Shown piece after piece: positions 43,458 to 50,507 of a stretch of 64,000 nucleotides of DNA. Both the position numbers and the translations under genes were made by a program. Numbering within the stretch: the stretch's first letter is position 1; every line of letters starts with the position of its first letter. The notes beneath the pieces are model-generated. The model was not told the origin of the DNA and searched no databases. It saw only the letters and a program-made list of their open reading frames with translations. The stretch is from Rhizobium sp. TH2 (lineage in GTDB: Bacteria > Pseudomonadota > Alphaproteobacteria > Rhizobiales > Rhizobiaceae): positions 4,340,001 through 4,404,000 of the forward strand of contig NZ_CP062231.1 in the NCBI RefSeq assembly GCF_024707525.1, read 5' to 3'.

Positions 43458-43859
43458 GCCTCCACTCGGTTCCTCGCCTTTTGGCTCACGCTCACGTTGC
43501 ACCAGTTCGTCAGCGTAAAACGAAACCATCATTGCTGCAGACTTGCGATGGCAATCCCGCTCGACGCCTCATCGCTCGCGACGACCAGCTCAGAAAATAA
43601 TCCACCTCGATCTTGAATATGCCACACCAAGGTTTACATTTGGCGCATCGCTTGAGTTTTTGCAGAGGGCGTGAGGGTGGTGGAGGCACTTGTTTGTTCC
43701 CCCTCGATACCATAGAATAAGGTGATGCCAGCTTATGGGGTCGCGCCTCCTGCGGGAGGTGGCCATCACCTCCGGCAAAACGAGCCCCCTGTGGCCAGTG
43801 CCCACGATGTTCGTCGGATAGCGAAACGACAGTCTCAACTTAACCGCACGGAGACACCC
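43458..43859. other. Gene-free stretch beside the IS element
   Basis: In these 402 bases I see no gene with a family resemblance; short frames on both strands are unsupported. It may be degraded island DNA. The last 20 bases hold a GGAG site for the small membrane protein that follows. Confidence 0.4.
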
Positions 43860-44048
43860 ATGGAACCATTGTTCCGCTGGGGTCGCTGGGTTGTGTTGAA
43901 GGTGAATTTCGCCTTCACAGCTATCTTGGCGACCCTCTTTGTCATGATTTATCTCACCAATCCTTGCCAGTTCTCGCTGAAGGTCAAGGTACTCGACTTC
44001 TCTTATCAGGGGAGGTGCGAAGCCATGGCCATTGATAAGCCTGGCTGA
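43860..44048 (+). CDS. Small membrane protein, unknown
   Basis: A 62-codon frame starts at ATG 43860 with CGGAG about seven bases upstream. It begins MEPLFRWGRWVVLKV and has one likely membrane helix (FAFTAILATLFVMIYL, about 18-33), then a polar tail with two Cys residues. I recognise no family. It is the last gene before a strong hairpin (44079-44104) and the tRNA fragment, so it may be the terminal gene of the integrated element. Confidence 0.5.
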   Translation: MEPLFRWGRWVVLKVNFAFTAILATLFVMIYLTNPCQFSLKVKVLDFSYQGRCEAMAIDKPG

Positions 44049-44078
44049 TCGACCACCTTATGGCCAGTTTGCGTAGTG

Positions 44079-44104
44079 CTCCCAGGTTCAACCGAACCTG
44101 GGAG
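44079..44104. terminator. Perfect 11-bp hairpin after the small membrane gene
   Basis: ctcccaggttc (44079-44089) and gaacctgggag (44094-44104) pair perfectly around a four-base loop, 30 bases after the stop at 44048. No T-run follows. It looks like a terminator stem but could act in another way near the attachment site. Confidence 0.6.
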
Positions 44105-44195
44105 GCGACCATAAAGGTCATTTGCTTCCATAATCACCAGGATACGAAGTGATCCATCCCCGAGAGTTCCAGGGGTTTGAGAGGGGAAACCCTCT

Positions 44196-44241
44196 GTTGA
44201 CATCGTAGGGGTCACAGGTTCAATCCCTGTCACGCCCACCA
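44196..44241 (+). other. 3' fragment of tRNA-Val(GAC): probable attachment site
   Basis: The 46 bases read as the 3' part of a tRNA: anticodon loop TTGACAT (anticodon GAC, Val), stem half CGTAG, variable GGGTC, T arm ACAGG-TTCAATC-CCTGT, acceptor strand CACGCCC, discriminator A and encoded CCA. The 5' half is absent: no GGGCGTG acceptor strand or D arm lies upstream, and the 5' anticodon stem half does not pair correctly. This is what a tyrosine recombinase leaves when an element integrates into a tRNA 3' end. Since the tRNA reads rightward, the element lies to the left and the intact tRNA-Val should be beyond the left edge of the window. Confidence 0.8.
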
Positions 44242-44272
44242 TTCGATCCCCAGGCTTTTACAGAAGCTTAGC

Positions 44273-44295
44273 AAGGGCGCCGCGAGGCGCCTTTT
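44273..44295 (+). terminator. Rho-independent terminator, probably the original tRNA-Val terminator
   Basis: aagggcgcc (44273-44281), loop gcga, then ggcgccttt (44286-44294) and further T give a stem with one mismatch and a T tract on the plus strand. It begins 32 bases after the tRNA CCA end, where a tRNA terminator would be expected, and supports the view that the DNA to the right is the native flank. Confidence 0.7.
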
Positions 44296-44523
44296 TGCTG
44301 CCCGATTTTCAAAAGCGGGCAAATAGCAGGGGCATGAGCGGGAACTGCCGGGAACTCGAATCGTCGATTTGAAACGCCAGCCTGTGGCTTGGTGACCCCC
44401 TGAGATCGTCGGGATTGCTGGCGCCTCCAAACGGAGCCATGTGACGGGCGGGGCGGATTGCTTCGCCCCTCGCTTGTTGAACTCGTTTCCGTGGACGAAC
44501 CACAGCGCTCACGCCGACAGGCC

Positions 44524-46323
44524 TCACCGCTCGTGATGCACGGTCTGGAGACCGTAGACCGGTGTTGGAATGCCCTCCATCCGCGCCTTGAGTTGCAGGG
44601 AGAGAAATTGCGAGTAGTGTCGCGACTGGTGGAGGTTGCCACCGTGAAACCACAGCGCTTGCTGCTGGGTCGGCTTCCACATGTTGCGTTGCTCGCCTTC
44701 CCATGGACCCGGGTCCTTCGGCGTATCGGAACCGAGCCCCCAGCATTTTCCAACCTTGTCGGCCGTCGCCTGATCGACAAGATCGGCCACCCAACCATTC
44801 ATCGATCCGTAGCCCGTGGCAAACACGATGACATCGGCGGGAATTTGCTTGCCGCCGGACAGCTTGACCGAATTCTCCGTGATCTCTTCCACCTGGCCGG
44901 CCGCGAGCTTGATCTTGCCATCGATGATCAACTGGGAGGCGCCGATATCGATGTAGTAGCCCGAGCCACGACGCAGGTATTTCATGAACAGCCCCGAGCC
45001 GTCGGCACCCCAGTCGAGCTGGAAGCCCGCCTTTTCGAGAGCGGCATAGAAATCCGCGTCGCGTTCCCGCATCTGATTGTAGAGCGGAATCTGGAATTCG
45101 TGCAGGATCCGATAGGGCAGCGAAGCAAAGATCAGATCGGCCTTGGCCGTCGTGACCCCGTTCGCCAGCGCCTGCTCCGAGTAGAGCGAGCCCAGCCCGA
45201 TATCCATCAGCGTTTCGGACTTCACGATATGCGTGCTCGAACGCTGGACCATCGTGACATCGACGCCGGCTTCGTAGAGCGCGGCGCAAATGTCATGCGC
45301 CGAGTTGTTGGAGCCGATGACCACGACCTTCTTGTCCTTGTAGCCATCCGGTCCGGGATGCTGCGAGGAGTGATGTTGCTCGCCCTTGAACCTTTCGCGG
45401 CCCTTGAAATCGGGCATGTTCGCCTTGGCCGACATGCCGGTGGCAAATACCAGCTGCTTCGGCTTGAGAATGACTTCCTCGCCGTCGCGATCGACGATGA
45501 CGGCCCATTCCTGGCTGGTTTCATCCCATTTCGCCGACTTGGCGGCGGATCGGGTCCAGTAATTCAGCTCCATCACCTTCGTGTAGAACTCCAGCCAGTC
45601 GCCAACTTTGTCCTTGGGCGAGAAGATCGGCCAGTTCTTCGGGAAATCGATATAGGGCAGATGGTCGTACCAGATCGGGTCGTGTAGGCAGAGCGACTTG
45701 TAACGCTTGCGCCACGAATCGCCAGGCCGGTCGTTCTTTTCAAGAATGATCGTCGGTACGCCGAGCTGCCGAAGCCGGGCACCGAGCGCAATGCCTCCCT
45801 GGCCACCGCCGATGATCACGACATAGGGCTGGGTCTCGTAACCCAGCGTCCTGACCTCGTCTTCGCGCTCTTCCTTCCAGGTCCTGGCGCCGGGATTCTG
45901 GCCGTGTTTTGCACCCAGTGGCCGGGTGAAGCCGGACTTCTCCTCATGGCCTTTCAGTTCGACAAGCGTGGTGAGCAGGGTCCAGATCAGGCCGTTCTTG
46001 AAGCGAACAAGGCCATAGCCGCGCCCGACCCCGGTTTCGAAAGAGATCCAGCTCTCGAGCACACCATCGGCTTCCGTCGCCGTTTCGCCCGCCGCGACGC
46101 GCCAGTTCGATGGCTTCGCTGTCGCAAGCTGCGCTTGCAGCATATCCCGCACCTGGTCGCGGCCTTCCACGGTCTTGATGTTCCAGGTAAAGGCGACGAG
46201 GTCGCGCCAATAGCACTCATCGGCGAACATGCCGACTGCCTCGCCGATATTGCCGGCTGCAAGGGCGTTGCCGAACTTGTCGAGCAGGGCCTGAATTCGG
46301 ATCGTCGGGGTCTGGTCGAGCAT
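44524..46323 (-). CDS. Flavin-dependent monooxygenase with N-terminal NTF2/SnoaL-like domain
   Basis: The 599-residue protein joins an NTF2/SnoaL-like domain (about 1-145; NALAAGNIGEAVGMFADECYWRD) to a class B flavin monooxygenase-like domain. The FAD site is VVIIGGGQGGIALGARL near 170, a BVMO/FMO-type fingerprint FKGEQHHSSQH occurs near 325, the NADP fold is KKVVVIGSNNSAHDI near 345, and FATGYG lies near 520. It should use NAD(P)H and oxygen to hydroxylate or Baeyer-Villiger-oxidise a small molecule; the substrate is unknown. GGAGGAG lies upstream of the ATG. A 59-codon frame precedes it by 15 bases and a TetR gene lies further upstream on the same strand. Confidence 0.87.
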   Translation of the reverse strand: MLDQTPTIRIQALLDKFGNALAAGNIGEAVGMFADECYWRDLVAFTWNIKTVEGRDQVRDMLQAQLATAKPSNWRVAAGETATEADGVLESWISFETGVGRGYGLVRFKNGLIWTLLTTLVELKGHEEKSGFTRPLGAKHGQNPGARTWKEEREDEVRTLGYETQPYVVIIGGGQGGIALGARLRQLGVPTIILEKNDRPGDSWRKRYKSLCLHDPIWYDHLPYIDFPKNWPIFSPKDKVGDWLEFYTKVMELNYWTRSAAKSAKWDETSQEWAVIVDRDGEEVILKPKQLVFATGMSAKANMPDFKGRERFKGEQHHSSQHPGPDGYKDKKVVVIGSNNSAHDICAALYEAGVDVTMVQRSSTHIVKSETLMDIGLGSLYSEQALANGVTTAKADLIFASLPYRILHEFQIPLYNQMRERDADFYAALEKAGFQLDWGADGSGLFMKYLRRGSGYYIDIGASQLIIDGKIKLAAGQVEEITENSVKLSGGKQIPADVIVFATGYGSMNGWVADLVDQATADKVGKCWGLGSDTPKDPGPWEGEQRNMWKPTQQQALWFHGGNLHQSRHYSQFLSLQLKARMEGIPTPVYGLQTVHHER

Positions 46324-46338
46324 CTTTTCTCCTCCTGC

Positions 46339-46518
46339 TCACTGCACGTTCGGCGGCTCCTCGACCGCCCCTTCCTGTTTCGCCCTGGATGAGAATGGTA
46401 TCGCGAGGACGGCGAGCTTCGCGGCGCGCGCCTGCAGCTTCTCCATCACGGGGTCGACGAAACTCAGATCCCGAAATGCGCGCGGCAAACGGGGAATATG
46501 CGAAAGCGACGACACCAT
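46339..46518 (-). CDS. Small protein upstream of the flavin monooxygenase, unknown
   Basis: A 59-codon frame starts at ATG 46518 with GGGAGGAG about seven bases upstream, as good a ribosome site as that of the monooxygenase 15 bases downstream. The product (MVSSLSHIPRLPRAFRDLSF, then MEKLQARAAKLAVLAI) is basic and amphipathic, without a clear membrane helix. I recognise no family. The tight spacing suggests translational coupling with the monooxygenase. Confidence 0.5.
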   Translation of the reverse strand: MVSSLSHIPRLPRAFRDLSFVDPVMEKLQARAAKLAVLAIPFSSRAKQEGAVEEPPNVQ

Positions 46519-46633
46519 CGACCGCTCCTCCCGAAGCGATGGTGGCATATTCAGGGCCTGCCTACAATGCGACCGTTGACGGAGGTTGATGTGGCACGGC
46601 AGGGCATGCCCCAGTCGTCGGCGGCGGACACCC

Positions 46634-47245
46634 TCAACAGCGACCAACACCAAAAATCAGCCCTGCAATGTCGAGCGGTTTGCCCGGGAACGGGCAATCC
46701 GCATCGGCGGCATCGGGCAGTTTCTGGTCGATGACCAGATGCGCATGGCCATGAACCTGGGACCAGAGAAGGCTCTCCAGCGACCGTCGCTCCGCTTCGC
46801 TCTGGAGGCCCATGAACGCCGCCGCCGGGGCGCAGATCTCTTCCAGCTGCCGGTACCCGAGACGGGCGTGCTCGCGCAGGGCCTCGTCCGTCCAGTCGAG
46901 AAGATTTGCCGTGAACATGAGCCGGAACAGGCCGGGATGCTGGCGCGCATAGGAAAGGTACCCCCGGAAGGCCGCACGAATCTGCTCGACGGGGGTCGGC
47001 AGCGCTTGAGCCCGCTCCTCCGCCATGGACCGCGCGAACATCTCGAACCCTGCCGTGGCCATGGCGTTCATCAAATGGCGCATGGTCGGGAAATGGTGTT
47101 CGGGGGCGGCATGGGACACGCCGACGCGGGCAGCGACTTTCCGCAGTGACAAGCCTTCCAGCCCGTTTTCCTCGATCAGCGCGAGTGCGGCCGCGAGAAG
47201 CGCATTTCTGAGGTCGCCATGATGATAGGTTTTCTTGGGTGCCAT
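46634..47245 (-). CDS. TetR/AcrR-family repressor
   Basis: The 203-residue protein has a TetR-type helix-turn-helix at the N-terminus (LRNALLAAALALIEENGLEGLSLRKVAARVGVSHAAPEHHF, quoted in part as LSLRKVAARVGVS) and an all-helical ligand domain with the TetR_C-like FRLMFTANLLDW near 125. Two near-identical inverted-repeat sites lie 40-90 bases upstream, between it and the divergent membrane genes, and are probably its operators. It likely controls itself and the genes at 47351-48638, and perhaps the monooxygenase. Confidence 0.88.
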   Translation of the reverse strand: MAPKKTYHHGDLRNALLAAALALIEENGLEGLSLRKVAARVGVSHAAPEHHFPTMRHLMNAMATAGFEMFARSMAEERAQALPTPVEQIRAAFRGYLSYARQHPGLFRLMFTANLLDWTDEALREHARLGYRQLEEICAPAAAFMGLQSEAERRSLESLLWSQVHGHAHLVIDQKLPDAADADCPFPGKPLDIAGLIFGVGRC

Positions 47246-47284
47246 GGCATTTCATTAGCGCGGGATACGCGACAAGTCAAAAAA

Positions 47285-47335
47285 ATCTTGACACTGACAA
47301 GATGTAGATCCATATAATCCTGACACTGACAAGAT
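47285..47335. promoter_or_regulatory. Twin TetR-type operators with embedded promoter
   Basis: Two 19-bp direct repeats, atcttgacactgacaagat (47285-47303) and atcctgacactgacaagat (47317-47335), are 32 bp apart and differ at one base. Each is a six-base inverted repeat (ATCTTG/CAAGAT) around acactga. TTGACA (47288-47293) and TATAAT (47313-47318), spaced 19, would give a rightward promoter that repressor binding would block. Confidence 0.72.
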
Positions 47336-47350
47336 TGGGAGAGTTTGCCG

Positions 47351-47785
47351 ATGTCGTTCGCCCAGGGATTCTCGATCGCGAGCACCGCCGCCATGGCGGG
47401 ATGGCTCGCACTACTGCTCCTGCCGCGTTGGCCGGTCCTCGTGTCTGCGTTGCGCTACGGCCTCATCGGCGCGCTGTCGGTGGCATACGCCGTGCTCATC
47501 ATGATCTTCTTCTTTCGCGTCGAAGGCGGTGGCTTCAACACGATCGGCGAGGTGCGTGCGCTCTTCATGTCGGACGGCGGCCTGCTGGCCGGATGGATCC
47601 ACTATCTCGCCTTCGATCTCTTCGTCGGCATGTGGATCGCTCAGGAAGCCGACCGAATCGGGATGAGCCGCCTGCTTCAGGCCCCCATTCTGATCGCCAC
47701 CTTCATGTTCGGGCCGATCGGCCTTCTCATCTATCTCGCCAGTCGCACGACGCTGACATTGCTGCCGTCAACCGCAAGGAGCTGA
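47351..47785 (+). CDS. ABA4-like/DUF4281 membrane protein
   Basis: The 144-residue protein has about four membrane helices (ALLLLPRWPVLVSAL, LSVAYAVLIMIFFF, HYLAFDLFVGMWIA, ILIATFMFGPIGLLIYL). The segment GWIHYLAFDLFVGMWIAQEADR matches the ABA4-like family (DUF4281), named after a plant carotenoid-pathway protein and of unknown function in bacteria. It starts at ATG 47351 after GGGAGAG, directly downstream of the twin operators. The next membrane gene begins five bases after its stop. Confidence 0.75.
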   Translation: MSFAQGFSIASTAAMAGWLALLLLPRWPVLVSALRYGLIGALSVAYAVLIMIFFFRVEGGGFNTIGEVRALFMSDGGLLAGWIHYLAFDLFVGMWIAQEADRIGMSRLLQAPILIATFMFGPIGLLIYLASRTTLTLLPSTARS

Positions 47786-47789
47786 TTCG

Positions 47790-48638
47790 ATGACTATTGC
47801 CTCGACAGATTTCTCTCTCAGCGCTGGGACGGAATACAGGTTTCCTTCCCTGAGCGACCGCGCCCGCGACCTGCTGCTTCTCGCAATCGGCGTCCAGATC
47901 GCCTTCCTGATCCCAAGCGCGATCGCCTATGCCGCGGATGACCGCCTGCTCAATGACGTGAGCGTCTGGAGCAAGCCGGTCAAGTTCCAACTGTCGATCA
48001 TCCTTACGCTCGGCACAGTGGCATTGCTGCTTCCACTGCTTGATGAAGGAGCGCGAGCGACCCGGACCGTCCGTGGTGCCAGCTTCGCCATGGCCATCTC
48101 GTCGACGCTGGAGATCATGTACATCGTTATCCAGGCCGCACGCGGCCGCGCGTCCCACTTCAACGAAGCCACGCCTCTCGAAGCGATGCTCTACCCGGTG
48201 ATGGGCGTCGGCGCAGTCTCCATCGTGGCCGGGGCCTTCGTCATCGGCTGGGTGATCTGGCGCCACGGGCGGACCGATATGGGCGCGGGCCTGCGATCGG
48301 GTGCGGCCTGGGGTCTGATGATCGGAGCGGTCCTGACGGTGATCACCGCCGGCGTGATGTCCAGCGGCGCCATCGCCGAACCCGGCCACTGGGTCGGCGG
48401 CATCCGCAGCGATGCCAATGGGCTGTTCCTGGTCGGCTGGTCCCGCATCGGCGGCGATCTGCGGGTGCCGCATTTCTTCGCCACCCATATCATGCAAGGC
48501 CTGCCGATTCTCGGGCTGCTGCTCGATCGCTTTGCGCCGAGTCGGGCGCGCATCGGCATCTGGGCCGGAGCCGCCGCGGGTGTCTTGGTCGTCGCCGCGA
48601 CATTCATCCAGGCCGCGATGGGCGTGCCTTTCCTCTAG
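47790..48638 (+). CDS. Seven-helix membrane protein, unknown
   Basis: The 282-residue protein has about seven hydrophobic helices (LLLLAIGVQIAFLIPSAIAYA, FQLSIILTLGTVALLLPLL, ILGLLLDRFAP and others) and short loops. I do not recognise a characterised family. It follows the ABA4-like gene by five bases and so should share its TetR-controlled promoter. Its stop overlaps the 3' end of the convergent pit gene by four bases. Confidence 0.7.
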   Translation: MTIASTDFSLSAGTEYRFPSLSDRARDLLLLAIGVQIAFLIPSAIAYAADDRLLNDVSVWSKPVKFQLSIILTLGTVALLLPLLDEGARATRTVRGASFAMAISSTLEIMYIVIQAARGRASHFNEATPLEAMLYPVMGVGAVSIVAGAFVIGWVIWRHGRTDMGAGLRSGAAWGLMIGAVLTVITAGVMSSGAIAEPGHWVGGIRSDANGLFLVGWSRIGGDLRVPHFFATHIMQGLPILGLLLDRFAPSRARIGIWAGAAAGVLVVAATFIQAAMGVPFL

Positions 48639-49639
48639 AAGACCGACGTCACCAGATAGAACGTAGCCGAGACGATCGCCGCCGCTGGCAGCGTGATGAT
48701 CCAGGCGATCAGGATGTTGCTCGCCAATCCCCACCTTACGGCGGTGACGCGGCGGGCGGCGCCCACGCCGACGATGGCACCGGTAATCGTGTGCGTCGTG
48801 GAGACAGGAATGCCCAGCCAGGTGGCGCCGAACAACGTCAACGCGCCGCCGGTCTCGGCGCAGAAACCCTGCATCGGATTCAACTTCGTGATCTTCGATC
48901 CCATCGTGTGCACGATCCGCCAGCCGCCGAACAGGGTGCCAAGCGCCATCGCCGTCTGGCAGGTGATCACCACCCAGAACGGCACGAAGAAGGTGCTGCC
49001 GAGATAACCTTGCGAGAACAGAAGCACGGCGATGATTCCCATCGTCTTCTGCGCATCGTTGCCGCCATGACCGAGGGAATAAAGCGAGGCGGAGACGAAC
49101 TGCATGACGCGGAACGTCTTGTCCACGGCGAACGGCGTCTGCCGCACGAACAGCCAGGAAACGACCAGCACCAGGAACAGCGCCAGCAGGAAACCGATCA
49201 TCGGCGACATGAAGATCGCCAGGACTGTCTTGAACAGGCCCGCGAAGACGATGGCCGAACCGCCCGTCTTGGCAAGCCCCGCGCCCACCAGCCCGCCGAT
49301 CAGCGCATGCGACGAACTCGATGGAATGCCGTAGATCCAGGTCACGATATTCCAGATGATTGCCCCCATCAGCGCAGCGAAAATCACCTGCGGCGAGACG
49401 ATTGCCGGATCGATGATGCCGGTACCGAGCGTTTCCGCCACATGCAGGCCGAAGAAGAGAAAGGCGATGAAATTGAAGAACGCCGCCCATGCCACCGCAT
49501 ATTGCGGCCTCAGCACCCGGGTCGATACGATCGTCGCAATCGAATTTGCCGCATCATGCAGGCCGTTCAGGAAATCGAAGAACAGCGCGATGGCGATAAG
49601 GCCGATCAGCAGGGGAAGCGCGAGCGTGGCATCCATCAT
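48635..49639 (-). CDS. pit: PiT-family inorganic phosphate transporter
   Basis: The 334-residue protein has about ten membrane helices and both PiT signature repeats: FFDFLNGLHDAANSIATIV at the N-terminus and GHGGNDAQKTMGIIA near 190, plus GIPSSSSHALIGGLVGAG and GIPVSTTHTITGAIVGVG. It imports phosphate or metal-phosphate with protons, with low affinity and high capacity. Its start overlaps the DUF47 gene by four bases, the orfA-pit arrangement known from Sinorhizobium meliloti. Confidence 0.93.
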   Translation of the reverse strand: MMDATLALPLLIGLIAIALFFDFLNGLHDAANSIATIVSTRVLRPQYAVAWAAFFNFIAFLFFGLHVAETLGTGIIDPAIVSPQVIFAALMGAIIWNIVTWIYGIPSSSSHALIGGLVGAGLAKTGGSAIVFAGLFKTVLAIFMSPMIGFLLALFLVLVVSWLFVRQTPFAVDKTFRVMQFVSASLYSLGHGGNDAQKTMGIIAVLLFSQGYLGSTFFVPFWVVITCQTAMALGTLFGGWRIVHTMGSKITKLNPMQGFCAETGGALTLFGATWLGIPVSTTHTITGAIVGVGAARRVTAVRWGLASNILIAWIITLPAAAIVSATFYLVTSVF

Positions 49640-50280
49640 ACATTCTCGATCACGATGCCACTGATCTCATTGGCCACGTCCTCGAACCGGTCGATCACCT
49701 TTTCGAGTTCCGAATAGATCTCGCTGCCGATGAGATAGGCCATGGCGTTGCCGGCACCATGGTCGCGGAACAGGTTCTTGAGTCCTTGTTCATAGAGCTC
49801 GTCCGACCGGCCCTCGACGCGCGTCACCTCTTCGGCAATCGCGCTCAGCCGTGTGGCATTGGCGCCCATCTTGTCGAGAAGCGGTATCGCCTCGGAGATC
49901 AGCCGGGCGGCTTCAGCGATCAGTTCGCCCATTTCCCGCATGCCGGGGTCGAACGTCTTCCGTTCGAAGCGGCGAATGGTCTTGACCGTCTTGTGCATCA
50001 TGTCGATCGCATCATCCATAGACTGGATGAGATCCTTGATGTCGCCGCGATCGAAGGGCGTGATGAAGCTGCGGCGAACAGCCAACAATACGTCGCGCGT
50101 AATGTCGTCGGCCTTGTGCTCGAGATCGATGATCGTCTGGCAATGGGCTTCGAGATCGCCCTCGCCCGCAAGCAGGTCACGCATGGCGTTGGCGGCAGCG
50201 TTGACCGTGCGGGAATGCTGCTCGAACAGATCGAAGAACTTGTCCTCGCGCGGCATGAGTTTCTTGAACAGGCTGATCAT
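49636..50280 (-). CDS. DUF47/PhoU-like Pit accessory protein
   Basis: From ATG 50280 the protein has 214 residues and is wholly helical, with the DUF47 pattern MPREDKFFDLFEQHS, DLEHKADDITRDVLL and FITPFDRGDIKDLIQSMDDAIDMM, and the PhoU-like EExxD metal-binding helices. It accompanies PiT transporters and is thought to modulate them. It overlaps pit by four bases. A GTG at 50292 would add four residues. The Pho box at 50300-50317 lies just before the start, in line with PhoB repression of orfA-pit in rhizobia. Confidence 0.9.
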   Translation of the reverse strand: MISLFKKLMPREDKFFDLFEQHSRTVNAAANAMRDLLAGEGDLEAHCQTIIDLEHKADDITRDVLLAVRRSFITPFDRGDIKDLIQSMDDAIDMMHKTVKTIRRFERKTFDPGMREMGELIAEAARLISEAIPLLDKMGANATRLSAIAEEVTRVEGRSDELYEQGLKNLFRDHGAGNAMAYLIGSEIYSELEKVIDRFEDVANEISGIVIENV

Positions 50281-50299
50281 CGGTGCGGCCACTGTGTTA

Positions 50300-50317
50300 A
50301 TGTCATAAATCTGTCAT
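50300..50317 (+). promoter_or_regulatory. Pho box (PhoB binding site)
   Basis: atgtcataaatctgtcat matches the PhoB consensus CTGTCATAWAWCTGTCAY at all but one or two positions: two TGTCAT repeats 11 bases apart. It lies between the DUF47-pit operon (20 bases away, where binding would block transcription) and the divergent Na/Pi cotransporter gene, toward which the box is oriented. Confidence 0.85.
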
Positions 50318-50507
50318 AAATGACGAATGCGCGAGGGGAAAGGGCGCTTTCAAAACCTTGTGGGACAGATGAAAATTGCCGATCCGAGATCGCTCTATGA
50401 TGATTGACGCCGATAGACCGATTTATTTCGCCGGCGAATGAATGTAACCTTGTTTTTGCGGTTAGATTCGACAGCATGCAGAATTTTGAGGAGACATTCG
50501 CCAGCAG

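Noticed and set aside
44120..44241. A complete tRNA-Val gene
   Set aside because: No 5' acceptor strand, D arm or matching anticodon stem half is found upstream of 44196.
44006..44242. Minus-strand frame beginning MVGVTGIEPVTPTMS
   Set aside because: It is the antisense translation of the tRNA-Val 3' end, a well-known false gene beside tRNA sequences.
47727..49490. Minus-strand frame of 587 codons
   Set aside because: It crosses the membrane gene and pit in another frame and has the low-complexity look of a shadow; pit and the seven-helix gene have clear membrane patterns.
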